Shown here piece after piece: positions 8,943 through 17,357 of a DNA stretch of 64,000 nucleotides. A program made the position numbers and the translations under genes. The notes below the pieces were generated by a model. The model did not search any database. It had not been told where the DNA came from and worked only from the letters and a program-made list of their open reading frames with translations. Position 1 is the first letter of the stretch. Every line of letters begins with the position of its first letter. The DNA is taken from positions 50,856 through 114,855 of the forward strand of contig NZ_JAGGQW010000022.1 of the NCBI RefSeq assembly GCF_018613065.1. The letters are read 5' to 3'. The DNA comes from Bacillus sp. ISL-7 (GTDB lineage Bacteria; Bacillota; Bacilli; Bacillales_B; DSM-18226).

Positions 8943-9956
8943 TTGTTCAACTTTGATGTGGAAAGATATATAGCCATCCAAAATGGAGCACTGTCTCTTA
9001 AGGATGAATTTGATCAGGCTTTAGATTCGGTGATGGAAAAAGGTTTGAAAAATGTATTCTTTGTCGGTACTGGCGGAGCAGCCATTCTCATGTACCCGGC
9101 TGAATATATTTTAAAAACTCATTCCACTTTAATCGTTTTTACGGAAATCGCTCCGGAATTAATAGTGATGGACCATCAACATCTAGATGAACATTCATTA
9201 GTTATTTTGCCTTCTTTGTCTGGAACCACCAAAGAAACCGTCGAGGCGGCGGCGTTCTGTAAGGAAAAAGGTGCGACCACGATTAGCTTAGTGGGTCATG
9301 CCGCTACACCGTTAGCGAATTTAACCGATTATACCTTTGTCAATTATGCGGCAGATGATACCTCCTGTGAATCGTTTTATATCCAGTCCTATTTACTAGC
9401 GTTCCGCTTGATGTATAAGCGAAATGAATTCCCGCAATATCAACAATTTGTCGAGGAAATGATGCATTTACCAAGTGCACTTCTAAAAGTAAAGGAAGTA
9501 GTTGAACCTAGGGCTGCCGAGTTTGCCCGAAAACATAAGGAGACCCCATACCATATCCTTACGGGGACAGGTATCGATTGGGGTCAAACCTATTATTATG
9601 GCATGTGTATTTTAGAGGAAATGCAATGGATTAAAACACGGCCGGTACATGCGTCCGATTTCTTCCACGGTACATTGGAATTAGTGGAGGAAAATACGAG
9701 TGTTATTCTACTAAAAGGAGAGGATAAATCCCGTCCGCTCACAGAGAGAGTCGAGCGCTTTGCTGAGCATTACACGAAGGAATTAACGGTTTTTGATACA
9801 AAGGATTATGAATTAGCTGGTATTTCTGAAGGGTTAAGAAGTCTTGTCTCTCCGATTGTCTGCGCGGCTTTCCTTGAGAGAGTCAGCTGTCATTTGGAAC
9901 AACAAAGGGACCACCCGCTGACAACCAGGAGATACTATAAAAAAGTGCCATTTTGA
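8943..9956 (+). CDS. SIS-domain deglycase (FrlB/GfrE-F-like), copy 3
   Basis: A 337-residue paralogue of copy 2. It keeps the GTGGAAILMYPAEY and SGTTKETVEAA loops and the C-terminal HPLTTRRYYKKVPF. The TTG at 8943 is chosen because AGGAGG at 8929-8934 lies 8 bases upstream and the N-terminus then aligns with copy 2 (MFNFDVERY versus MLKFDADLY). A GTG at 8934 would overlap the ribosome-binding site. It begins 12 bp after copy 2 and is the last gene before a strong terminator. Confidence 0.75.
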   Translation: MFNFDVERYIAIQNGALSLKDEFDQALDSVMEKGLKNVFFVGTGGAAILMYPAEYILKTHSTLIVFTEIAPELIVMDHQHLDEHSLVILPSLSGTTKETVEAAAFCKEKGATTISLVGHAATPLANLTDYTFVNYAADDTSCESFYIQSYLLAFRLMYKRNEFPQYQQFVEEMMHLPSALLKVKEVVEPRAAEFARKHKETPYHILTGTGIDWGQTYYYGMCILEEMQWIKTRPVHASDFFHGTLELVEENTSVILLKGEDKSRPLTERVERFAEHYTKELTVFDTKDYELAGISEGLRSLVSPIVCAAFLERVSCHLEQQRDHPLTTRRYYKKVPF

Positions 9957-9976
9957 TAGAATAATTGTTTTGTGAT

Positions 9977-10010
9977 GCAGCCCTCACTTTAGTGAGGGCT
10001 GCCTTTTTCT
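9977..10010 (+). terminator. Rho-independent terminator of the deglycase operon
   Basis: GCAGCCCTCACT and AGTGAGGGCTGC form a perfect 12-bp stem with a two-base loop, followed by CTTTTTCT. It lies 20 bp after the last deglycase stop. Confidence 0.9.
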
Positions 10011-10264
10011 GTTTAAATCATAATAAATACTGTGTTAATGTTAGTATATAATTAACACTCGTTATACATTGGGATGCACGGCTATCTCTGAAAATGATCT
10101 ATTGAAGGTAATTAAATGGTTAAATCCTAAAAGTAAACCGATTATCAAAATTGAGGGTTGATCATTTTGGAATTTCCCTTTTATAAAGGCTATGAATTTA
10201 AATTTTTAACAAGGGTATTAACCAACTAATTGGTTTTCGCCTTTTTTAACATAAATAACTTCCA
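10011..10264. other. Intergenic stretch, possible decayed coding remnant
   Basis: No full gene is seen. A 31-codon open frame from TTG 10069 to TGA 10161 encodes a piece with NDLLKVIKWLNPK, loosely like the end of a metallo-beta-lactamase-fold protein, but it has no ribosome-binding site. The rest is AT-rich. Confidence 0.3.
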
Positions 10265-10681
10265 TTATAACCCGGTTTGCCTGGATTGGTGCACCGTGAG
10301 TAGACTCCGTGTCCCTGATGCAAAAAGAATACCGATTAGATCGAATCCCATATCAAACATTCTTCCATCACGAGAGAAGTATAATTGCAGGATTTCAGTT
10401 AGCAAAGCAAAGGCAATTGCTAGAATTAGAATGAATGCTTTTGAATGGAATTTAGTTTGCAGTAAAAATGTTAGAATGAGAAAGGCAAAGGCATGACCAC
10501 ATTTTTGAAGCAGGAAGCCGCGGCTGAGCTCGAGCGGTAAGGGGAATAGCAACTCAGAAAAGTTCGGATGACCGACCCACTCAAAGCGGACTTTGCCAGA
10601 TGCCATTAATTCAGAAAAATCGGCGGTACAGGTCAAGATCAAGATTGCTGCTGCCCATAATAAAATATATATTCCGCGCAT
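10265..10681 (-). CDS. VanZ-family membrane protein
   Basis: A 138-residue protein with about four membrane segments. The VanZ-like signature is visible: KCGHAFAFLIL near residues 60-70, LTEILQLYFSRDGRMFDMGFDLIG near residues 93-116. VanZ relatives confer low-level teicoplanin resistance in enterococci, but most Bacillus members have no defined role, so no resistance claim is made. A GGGAGG ribosome-binding site lies upstream of the ATG (10679-10681). It is monocistronic and convergent with the deglycase operon. Confidence 0.75.
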   Translation of the reverse strand: MRGIYILLWAAAILILTCTADFSELMASGKVRFEWVGHPNFSELLFPLPLELSRGFLLQKCGHAFAFLILTFLLQTKFHSKAFILILAIAFALLTEILQLYFSRDGRMFDMGFDLIGILFASGTRSLLTVHQSRQTGL

Positions 10682-10770
10682 GGTGAGACCTCCCTTTTTA
10701 TATCATTGTGGTCTCGTTTCTTCGGTAATATACCGGAACGAGGGGGCGGAATTAACTATCTGACAAAGGA

Positions 10771-10803
10771 AAAGACCTCTTCTAAAAATAAAAGAGGTCT
10801 TTC
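10771..10803. terminator. Bidirectional hairpin terminator
   Basis: AAAGACCTCT and AGAGGTCTTT form a 10-bp stem. It lies downstream of the leftward amidase gene and carries A-rich and T-rich flanks. Confidence 0.75.
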
Positions 10804-10888
10804 ATTTGGGGAAATCATCCAAGTAAGTCCTGAAATTGGGGAAGACAATCTGGGAAGATGCAGGAGTTGTTGCTGCTCTACCTATTAA

Positions 10889-12475
10889 TTATCCGGAATG
10901 GATCATTTTTTCATAGAGATTTAGAATAGATTGCCCGTATGTGGTACCTGGAACAGCCCATTTTCCGTTTAAAGCGGTCCATGTGGGAGCAGATCCTCTG
11001 TCGACTAGATGAAAACGGGGATCAACCAATGGATATTGATCTGGTAGTGGCTTCGCTGTTGCATACGCATACAAGTGTTGAAGTTGTGCAAGGACACCTT
11101 CTTCTTGATTTTCAAAGCTTGCTCCGCGAGTATCTCCACCAGTTGCTCCTATCCCTGAGTAGTTGTTTTGTTCAGGGTTGACGACTCCGGTAAACCGAAA
11201 ATAGTCTGTTTCGTGGATGGCTTGTGCAAAGGCGACATCTCCTCTAATGCCGTAATATTCCCCTAACGTTTGGTAAAATTGACCTAATTCCGGCGCGTTA
11301 GGATTGACCTTTTTCACAAATTGATTCATCTGTTTCGGAGTTAGGAAGGTCGGACCGAAAATGGTAAATTGACCGGGGTCGGCGATGATGGGGAGTTCTT
11401 TTGTACTGTTGGCTGGAGCCGGACTTGGGTTCGTGTTCTTTTTCGTGCCGCCTGCAGTATTCGTTTCTTTGCTGGTGGTGGTTGTGGCTGGTTTTGCTGT
11501 TGTGGTTATACTGGTGCTTGTAGTTGGTTTTTGGGTAGCTGAGTTACTGGTACTTGTAGTTGGTTTTTGGGTAGCTGAGTTACTGGTACTTGTAGTTGGT
11601 TTTTGAGTAGCTAATTTAGTAGTCGTTGCACTGGCTTTTTCAATAATAATGAAGGCATCCTTATATCCTGCTTTTTCGATTTCTTTGAGACGTTTTTCTG
11701 CGTTTGCGTTGGTCGTATAGGTTGCTGCTTTCACTCGGTACCAGGTTGCTCCAGATATTTTAGTGGTAACAATTGAAGATATAATATTTTTCTTTTTCAG
11801 ATCAGCTACCCTGTCTTCTGCATTTTCTTTGGATTTATAAGATCCAACATAGACTGTGTAAACTGTTGTTAAACTAGATTGGGGTGTTTTCGGTGTAGTT
11901 GTTGTTTTCGGTGTTTCCTTCGTTGCTTTGCGTTTCAGACCAAAGGCCTTTGCAATTCCGTTGACATGGCCTTGAGCTACTTTTTGCTGCCAGGATGAAT
12001 CTTTCATCAATTGGGCGTCATGTTTATTACTGATAAAGCCGTTTTCCGTTAGGATTGCTGGCATATTTGTTTCTCTTATTACATGGAAATTGGCCTTTTT
12101 TTGCCCGCGGTCTTTTAGCTGATTCACTTTCATCACTTCGGCATGAATGATATCTTGGACTGTGGCTGCTCTACTTGAGTTAGAGGCGCCATTGTATATA
12201 AAATCCTCATATCCTTGGGCTGAACTGTCAGCAGAGTTGATGTGAATAGCCAGGAAAAAGTCTGCGTCCCAGGCGTTGGCTTCGCTTGAGCGCTGTGCTA
12301 AGCATTTGGTGGTATCGCTTGTACGACTCATCTTAACTTGAACATTTTCATAATCCTTTAGGATGGTATTTCGTATTTTAAGCGCAATAGCTAGGGTAAT
12401 ATCTTTTTCATCCAGACCATTCCCTTGGGCTCCGGGATCATCACCGCCATGACCAGGGTCTAAATATAGCTTCAT
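10889..12475 (-). CDS. CwlC-like N-acetylmuramoyl-L-alanine amidase with SPOR and glucosaminidase domains
   Basis: A 528-residue cell-wall hydrolase without a signal peptide. Residues 1-185 are an Amidase_3 domain with the zinc-ligand motifs DPGHGG and AIHINS and the catalytic TENG. Residues 205-282 form a SPOR peptidoglycan-binding domain. Residues 285-345 are Thr/Ser/Lys-rich with a 12-residue repeat (TQKPTTSTSNSA). Residues 365-525 resemble a glucosaminidase domain with Glu in AIHETDYFRFTG. CwlC of Bacillus subtilis lacks the last domain; it is made late in the mother cell and acts in mother-cell lysis. The missing signal peptide and close relation to CwlC suggest the same timing here. Two peptidoglycan bonds could be cut by one polypeptide. 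Confidence 0.82.
   Translation of the reverse strand: MKLYLDPGHGGDDPGAQGNGLDEKDITLAIALKIRNTILKDYENVQVKMSRTSDTTKCLAQRSSEANAWDADFFLAIHINSADSSAQGYEDFIYNGASNSSRAATVQDIIHAEVMKVNQLKDRGQKKANFHVIRETNMPAILTENGFISNKHDAQLMKDSSWQQKVAQGHVNGIAKAFGLKRKATKETPKTTTTPKTPQSSLTTVYTVYVGSYKSKENAEDRVADLKKKNIISSIVTTKISGATWYRVKAATYTTNANAEKRLKEIEKAGYKDAFIIIEKASATTTKLATQKPTTSTSNSATQKPTTSTSNSATQKPTTSTSITTTAKPATTTTSKETNTAGGTKKNTNPSPAPANSTKELPIIADPGQFTIFGPTFLTPKQMNQFVKKVNPNAPELGQFYQTLGEYYGIRGDVAFAQAIHETDYFRFTGVVNPEQNNYSGIGATGGDTRGASFENQEEGVLAQLQHLYAYATAKPLPDQYPLVDPRFHLVDRGSAPTWTALNGKWAVPGTTYGQSILNLYEKMIHSG
11508..11613. repeat. 36-bp tandem repeat, about three units, inside the amidase gene
   Basis: The unit (about 11543-11578) encodes TQKPTTSTSNSA on the minus strand. 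Units two and three differ by one base and the first is slightly diverged. Copy number is likely to vary between strains. Confidence 0.85.
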
Positions 12476-12574
12476 GCTTACTCCTCCATTTCATTTAAAA
12501 TACGTTCATATATATGTTATGGCAAATCCAATCCAATGGCTTCTATCTGAACAGTGTTAGAAGAAAAATCATAC

Positions 12575-12612
12575 AAAAGACCTCCCAGCATTCATGATGA
12601 GGAGGTCCTTAG
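12575..12612 (-). terminator. Terminator of the second amidase gene
   Basis: On the minus strand GGACCTCC pairs with GGGAGGTC across a short loop and is followed by TTTTGTAT. It lies downstream of the gene ending at 12748. Confidence 0.65.
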
Positions 12613-12624
12613 TAGGATATTATC

Positions 12625-12730
12625 ATTCGGGATGTTTGTCCTTCTGTGACGGACGAGTGTCCATTTGTGGTGCCTGACACCATAAATGTAACACCATAAA
12701 TGTAACACCATAACTGTGACACTATAAATA
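12625..12730. repeat. REP composite element followed by decayed ACACCATAA units
   Basis: GGTGCCTGACACC is at 12669-12681. To its left are the family's secondary words (GTCC and GGACGAGTGTCC). To its right the word ACACCATAA recurs about three times at roughly 13-14 bp spacing, ending in a degenerate GACACTATAA. Confidence 0.8.
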
Positions 12731-12747
12731 CCACATTAAATGCCTGC

Positions 12748-13557
12748 TTATTCTGCAACTAGGAAAGCATCGTTGATTCCGGCTTTTTTTACCTCAGCTA
12801 AGCGGTCTTCGGCATTTTCTCGGTTGGAAAATGCTCCTGCTTGAACTCGGTACCATGTTTCGCCCGCTACTTTTGTGGTATCTACGAATGATTCGATGCC
12901 TTTTGCCTTGAGTTGGTCTACTCGCTCGTCCGCATTTTCTTTTGATTTAAATGAACCGGCAATTACTTTGAAAAGTGTTCCGGAATCTGGTTTCGGCGGA
13001 TCGATTGGTTTCCGTTTTAAGCCAAAGGCTTTGGCAACTCCGTTCGCGTGACCTTGTGCTACTTTTTGGATCCAAGAAGATTGTTTCATTAGTGCGGCGT
13101 CATGATCGTTACTGATAAATCCATTTTCAGTTAGGAGTGCTGGCATGTTTGATTCACGTAACACATGGAAGTTAGCCTTTTTCTGGCCGCGATCTTTCAG
13201 TTGATTCACTTTCATGACTTCGGTATGGATGATATCTTGATATTGGGATGTCTTAGAAGTGTCAGATAAGCCGCTGTATATAAAGTCTTCATAGCCCAGA
13301 GCGGTACTAGGTCCAGAATTGATATGAATGGCTAAGAAAAAATCTGCGCCCCATGCATTGGCCTCACTCGATCGCTGGCTTAAGCTTTTTGTGGTATCAC
13401 TGCTCCTGCTCATTTTTACCTCAATGTTTTCATAATCATTTTGTAATATGGAACGTAGTTTGAGCGCGATAGCTAACGTCACATCTTTTTCATCTAATCC
13501 ATGACCTTGGGCACCTGGGTCTTGTCCACCATGACCTGGATCTAAATAAAGCTTCAT
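12748..13557 (-). CDS. CwlC-like N-acetylmuramoyl-L-alanine amidase with SPOR domain
   Basis: A 269-residue protein close to CwlC of Bacillus subtilis in length and layout. Residues 1-187 are Amidase_3 (DPGHGGQDPGAQG at the N-terminus, FLAIHINS, LLTENGF), and residues 195-268 form a SPOR domain. There is no signal peptide. It is a tandem paralogue of the larger amidase at 10889, with near-identical blocks such as EVMKVNQLKDRGQKKANFHV. The ATG at 13557 has GGAGAGG upstream. Expected role: cleavage of the stem peptide from peptidoglycan during mother-cell lysis or germination-related wall turnover. Two copies suggest redundancy or timing differences. Confidence 0.85.
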   Translation of the reverse strand: MKLYLDPGHGGQDPGAQGHGLDEKDVTLAIALKLRSILQNDYENIEVKMSRSSDTTKSLSQRSSEANAWGADFFLAIHINSGPSTALGYEDFIYSGLSDTSKTSQYQDIIHTEVMKVNQLKDRGQKKANFHVLRESNMPALLTENGFISNDHDAALMKQSSWIQKVAQGHANGVAKAFGLKRKPIDPPKPDSGTLFKVIAGSFKSKENADERVDQLKAKGIESFVDTTKVAGETWYRVQAGAFSNRENAEDRLAEVKKAGINDAFLVAE

Positions 13558-13887
13558 TTCATCCTCTCCATTTCTAAAAATTGATTATATATACATGTTA
13601 TGTCAGTATGGACAAATAGGTTCGGATGCTTGTCACAGTAATTGTTACTGGATGTCACCAACAGTTGATTCTCTTAGTTACCGAAAATGTAATTGTACCA
13701 GTCTTTCGGTAAGAAAGAGAGGTCTTAAATGACCGAAACCGCCACCTCCTATTACACTCTATATTGAAAAAAGTCGGCAAAAGGGACACGGTCAGAGAAA
13801 ATAAATATGGGATGATTTATTTAAATAAAGTTGATTAATGCTATACTTGGGGAACGGATTTGGTTTCTGAAAGGAGTTAATCATCTT
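13558..13887. other. Intergenic region with a hairpin
   Basis: TTACCGAAA (13678-13686) can pair with TTTCGGTAA (13704-13712), and GACCGAAA recurs at 13731. No terminator T-run follows. A possible -10 (TATACT) lies near 13843 ahead of the small gene at 13888. Confidence 0.4.
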
Positions 13888-14079
13888 ATGAAGTATTTGA
13901 AATCACAAATGCAGCAGCTAATTAAGGATAATAAAGAATTGCATACACGCTTAAAAGAGTTGAAAGTAGAACACGGGCTTGAGAAAAATACTGCCCTAAA
14001 GGCATTGTACCATTCAGAAGTAGCAGACGGCGGAAAGTATCAATTAGCGTACCAAGCACTTGATCTTCCTAAAAAATAG
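13888..14079 (+). CDS. Small hypothetical protein, 63 residues
   Basis: Not recognised. The product is charged and largely helical (MKYLKSQMQQLIKDNKELH and onward), with heptad-like Leu/Ile spacing over residues 3-35 that suggests a short coiled coil. It ends in YQLAYQALDLPKK. The ATG at 13888 has AAAGGAG about 12 bases upstream, a loose spacing; an upstream in-frame start at 13831 would add a segment without a ribosome-binding site. It is flanked downstream by a REP hairpin that can serve as terminator. Confidence 0.6.
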   Translation: MKYLKSQMQQLIKDNKELHTRLKELKVEHGLEKNTALKALYHSEVADGGKYQLAYQALDLPKK

Positions 14080-14090
14080 GTAACATAAAA

Positions 14091-14125
14091 AGAGTGTCAG
14101 GCACCAATTTGGTGCCTGACACTCT
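14091..14125. repeat. REP hairpin doublet, probable bidirectional terminator
   Basis: AGAGTGTCAGGCACCA and its exact complement TGGTGCCTGACACTCT form a 16-bp stem with a 3-base loop. It lies between two convergent genes and starts 13 bp after one stop and 8 bp from the other. Confidence 0.9.
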
Positions 14126-14132
14126 ATTTATA

Positions 14133-15434
14133 TTAATGTTGTAAAAATGCAAGTTGGATAAAGAACAAGACAGCGAACACGTATAGCAATGGATGGATTT
14201 CACGCCACTTCCCTTTAACTAACTTTAGAAGCGGGTAGCTGATGAAACCAAGCGCGATCCCTGTTGCGATGCTTGATGTGAGCGGCATGCTCAAGACGGT
14301 CAAAAAAGCAGGGAAGGCTTCATCCAGCTCGTCCCAGCGGATTTTTGCAATGCTTCCCATCATTAGACTGCCGACAATGATTAAAGCCGGTGCGGTAATC
14401 GCAGAAATCCCGGAAACCGTACTAACCAGTGGACCAAAGAAGGCGGACAGGATGAACAGGATCGCAACCGTTAGGGAAGTTAGACCAGTTCGTCCTCCTG
14501 CTGCTACCCCAGACGACGATTCAATATAGGCGGTTGTTGGGCTCGTCCCAAACATTGCCCCGACTGCCGTACCAATCGAATCGGCAAGTAAAGCTTCGCG
14601 GGCCCTCGGCAGTTTGCCTCCTTTCATTAAACCGGCTTGGTTGGCGACACCAATCATCGTACCCGTCGTGTCAAAAATGGTCACGAGAATGAAAGAGAAG
14701 ACAACAGCATAAAGGCTATGCTGAATTACGTCAGTCAGCGCTGTCACTGGATTAGCAATAATTAGTCCCTCTGGCAGAGTGGGCAGCGACATAAAACCTT
14801 TACTGAATTCCAGCTGGCCCGTAAAGAAAGCGATGAGCCCGGTGATCACCATTCCAAAAAATATTGCCCCGTTGACTCGAAGCGCCATTAATACAAGTGT
14901 GATCGCCAGTCCTGCTAGCGCTAAAAGGGCGGAAGCTGAATGAAGATCGCCGAGACCGACAAGATTCGTCGGATGAGCTGTAATGATTTTTGTAAGACGC
15001 AGGCCGATAAAGGCAATAAACAAGCCAATTCCTGCAGTAATCCCGTGTTTAAGGTTTTCCGGGATGGCGTCAATTAATTTTTCCCTAAGGGGAGTTAACG
15101 ATAATATGACAAAGATAACACCAGCAATAAAAACAGCGGCAAAGGCAGTTTGGTAGGTTATCCCCTGATGGCCGCCGACAACAGAATAGGCGAAGTAGGC
15201 GTTAAGTCCCATGCCTGGGGCAATGGCGATTGGATAGTTTGCAAAAAACGCCATCCATAGTGTGGCGACGACTGCGGCTATAATGGTCGCAGTGAATACT
15301 TGCCCAAACGGAACCCCTGCATCGGCAAGAATGACCGGATTAACTACGACAATATAGACCATCGTAAAAAAGGTGGTGATCCCTGCAAGCAGTTCTGTTT
15401 TTGTATTGGTATGATTTTCTTTTAATTTAAACAT
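14133..15434 (-). CDS. pbuG: Hypoxanthine/guanine-type purine permease (NCS2/AzgA family)
   Basis: A 433-residue permease with about 12-13 membrane segments. AzgA-subfamily marks are present: the N-terminal TELLAGITTFFTMVYIVVVNP, GMGLNAYFAYSVV near residue 70, FDTTGTMIGVANQAG near residue 275, and GTSPTTAYIESSSGVAAGGRTGLT near residue 312. These distinguish it from uracil/xanthine permeases. It would take up purine bases by proton symport. The ATG at 15434 has GGAGGA upstream; an upstream start at 15506 would run over the promoter. B. subtilis pbuG carries a purine riboswitch, but no aptamer consensus is seen in this leader. Confidence 0.85.
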   Translation of the reverse strand: MFKLKENHTNTKTELLAGITTFFTMVYIVVVNPVILADAGVPFGQVFTATIIAAVVATLWMAFFANYPIAIAPGMGLNAYFAYSVVGGHQGITYQTAFAAVFIAGVIFVILSLTPLREKLIDAIPENLKHGITAGIGLFIAFIGLRLTKIITAHPTNLVGLGDLHSASALLALAGLAITLVLMALRVNGAIFFGMVITGLIAFFTGQLEFSKGFMSLPTLPEGLIIANPVTALTDVIQHSLYAVVFSFILVTIFDTTGTMIGVANQAGLMKGGKLPRAREALLADSIGTAVGAMFGTSPTTAYIESSSGVAAGGRTGLTSLTVAILFILSAFFGPLVSTVSGISAITAPALIIVGSLMMGSIAKIRWDELDEAFPAFLTVLSMPLTSSIATGIALGFISYPLLKLVKGKWREIHPLLYVFAVLFFIQLAFLQH

Positions 15435-15477
15435 AGCTGTTCCTCCAAAATACGAACATTTTAATAAGACCTCAATT

Positions 15478-15506
15478 ATATTATTCGTTTTTAGATGAAA
15501 ATTCAA
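15478..15506 (-). promoter_or_regulatory. SigA-type promoter of the purine permease
   Basis: Read on the minus strand, TTGAAT and TAATAT are separated by 17 bases, about 45 bases before the permease ATG. Confidence 0.65.
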
Positions 15507-15548
15507 GAGTTACCTCTTAATTTGTTCCATTTTTGTAACAGATATGAT

Positions 15549-15561
15549 GGTGCCTGACACC
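15549..15561. repeat. Single REP word
   Basis: GGTGCCTGACACC, isolated, between the permease promoter and the GGDEF terminator. Confidence 0.8.
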
Positions 15562-15580
15562 AAAACGCACTTCAATGGAC

Positions 15581-15632
15581 TAAAAAAGAGAACCATCCCG
15601 TGCCTTATATGCAAAGCGAACGGGTGGTTCTC
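15581..15632 (-). terminator. Terminator of the GGDEF gene
   Basis: GAGAACCATCCCG pairs with CGGGTGGTTCTC. On the minus strand the stem is followed by TTTTTTAG. Confidence 0.85.
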
Positions 15633-15653
15633 TGGTAAAAAAATTTGGTAAGC

Positions 15654-17186
15654 TCAAATAAATGTCTTTTCCAAGTCAGGGGTAGGGGCTGGACTCGTGA
15701 ATTTATTTTTGTGAACGAACTTTTCTTTGTACATCTCCTGGTCGGCCATTTCGAGAATTTTTTCAAGCGTTATTTCGGTTCCAGGTTTATAGTGATAAAA
15801 ACCGTAACAAGCAGAAATTGAATAAGTCTTCTGATTGGTAACATTAATATCATCGAACCCACGCTTAATGTTTTTCACCAGCTGCCGGGCGTCCTTCATC
15901 TGCTTTTGGAAGAAGACAATAATAAATTCATCCCCTCCTAGGCGGAATAAGACATCCACATTCGTAATATGCTGGGTAATCGTGTCGCAGCAGGTCTTAA
16001 TTAAGTCATCACCTGTTGAGTGACCGAAAAGATCATTGGTTATTTTCAAATCGTTAATATCAATATAGCAGATAATGAATTCTTGAGATTCTGCCTCGCC
16101 GCTCATCTGCTTGCTAAGCAATTCCATCCCACTTCTTCGATTTAGCACTCCAGTAAGCATGTCATAGAAAGCGTGTTTAAAAAGTTCTTCCTCATTTTTT
16201 TTCAGGTCGGTGATGTCAGTGACACCGATCAGGATACAAGCTTCATCCAAGTAATCTATCAATTCTAAACTCAACATGACCCATTTCCGGATATCAGGCG
16301 TGATTTGTTGCTCCACGCAAAAGTTTTTTATACTTTTTTGCTCTTCCAGACGCTTTAGGATGTCGAGTTTTTCTCCGATGTTTTGAAACAAGAATTTCCC
16401 GTCTATTTGAGTCATATCGTTACCTTGGAGTTGGTAGTATTCAATGGCATGTTTATTCATCAGCAAAATTTCATCATTCTCTAGCTTTTTAAGGATGATC
16501 GGGTTCGGATTCAGGTTGAAAAGACGCCTGAAATTTTCCTCATTTCGTTCTAGTTTCATTTTGTTTGAAAAATCATTTTTACGAAATGAATAGAATGATA
16601 GGGCAATCATGAAAGAAATGACGACGGTACCGGTTGAATTAATCAACTTTGATAAAAATGAGAAGTGCTCATGTTCGATAAGATATAATCCTGTAATGAA
16701 AAATATATGTATACCCAAAAACAGGATCAATACGTTTCTTGGCTGTACTGGGAAGAAGACGGCAACTCCTAATAAAATAATGATATAGGAGTATATATTT
16801 CCAGTAAATAATTGACTATTAATAGAAGAGGCTGCCCCGATTAATAAATAGAAAAGGATATAACTAGTAACAACGAACCCCTTGGAAATATTTTTATAAA
16901 AATGATAAATGAATAGAAACATAAGGGAGATGATAAGACCAATGATGTGAATGGCAGAAAGATTGAATTTAAATGTAGGGCTGCTCAGTTTATTAAACAG
17001 GAAAAAGTCAACGATGAAAAAACAAGGATAAGTAGAGATTAACATATAAGAAACGAGCTTAATTCGCTCAAATAATACATCGTAGTTACTATGAATAAAC
17101 TCTTGATTAGGAGGAGAATTCTTTTTCTTTCTATTAAAAAGATTGATTGAAAAGGACCACAAATAGTTCACCCCTTTTTTTACCAT
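15654..17186 (-). CDS. Membrane-bound diguanylate cyclase (PAS-GGDEF)
   Basis: A protein of about 510 residues. The N-terminal 200 residues hold about six membrane segments; residues 215-345 resemble a PAS sensor (NLNPNPIILKK through LIGVTDITDLKKNE), and residues 345-495 are a GGDEF domain with an intact RLGGDEFIIVF active site. It would make cyclic di-GMP from two GTP. The start is uncertain: the frame is open to 17309, but that stretch contains two REP words and no ribosome-binding site. ATG 17186 with GAGGT just upstream is preferred. A c-di-GMP-I riboswitch lies in this same window at 59033, so the signal has at least one visible RNA receiver. Confidence 0.82.
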   Translation of the reverse strand: MVKKGVNYLWSFSINLFNRKKKNSPPNQEFIHSNYDVLFERIKLVSYMLISTYPCFFIVDFFLFNKLSSPTFKFNLSAIHIIGLIISLMFLFIYHFYKNISKGFVVTSYILFYLLIGAASSINSQLFTGNIYSYIIILLGVAVFFPVQPRNVLILFLGIHIFFITGLYLIEHEHFSFLSKLINSTGTVVISFMIALSFYSFRKNDFSNKMKLERNEENFRRLFNLNPNPIILKKLENDEILLMNKHAIEYYQLQGNDMTQIDGKFLFQNIGEKLDILKRLEEQKSIKNFCVEQQITPDIRKWVMLSLELIDYLDEACILIGVTDITDLKKNEEELFKHAFYDMLTGVLNRRSGMELLSKQMSGEAESQEFIICYIDINDLKITNDLFGHSTGDDLIKTCCDTITQHITNVDVLFRLGGDEFIIVFFQKQMKDARQLVKNIKRGFDDINVTNQKTYSISACYGFYHYKPGTEITLEKILEMADQEMYKEKFVHKNKFTSPAPTPDLEKTFI

Positions 17187-17234
17187 TACCTCGAGTATTT
17201 TAGCATAGATTGGAAGGTCTGTCATAAAAAAAGC

Positions 17235-17284
17235 GGTGTCAGGCACCAACAAAATATGCCTATAAAATATTGGTGTCAGGCACC
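17235..17284. repeat. Two REP words in direct orientation
   Basis: GGTGTCAGGCACC at 17235-17247 and at 17272-17284, 24 bases apart, in the upstream region of the GGDEF gene. Confidence 0.85.
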
Positions 17285-17296
17285 ACTTAAAACATG

Positions 17297-17346
17297 AAAA
17301 AAAGCCCAATTGCTTGTATGTGAACGATACAGCAATTGGGCTTTTA
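17297..17346 (-). terminator. Terminator of alaT
   Basis: AAAAGCCCAATTGCT and AGCAATTGGGCTTTT form a perfect 15-bp stem downstream of the leftward aminotransferase. On the minus strand it is followed by TTTCATG after the U-rich arm. Confidence 0.85.
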
Positions 17347-17357
17347 AGGTTTGTGAT

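Noticed and set aside
10069..10161. 31-codon frame reading NDLLKVIKWLNPK
   Set aside because: No ribosome-binding site and only a weak resemblance to a metallo-beta-lactamase tail; kept as a possible remnant only.
15435..15550. Purine riboswitch before pbuG-like gene
   Set aside because: The conserved purine-aptamer core words are absent; only a plain promoter is visible.
17187..17309. Longer N-terminus for the GGDEF protein
   Set aside because: It would translate two REP words and has no ribosome-binding site.
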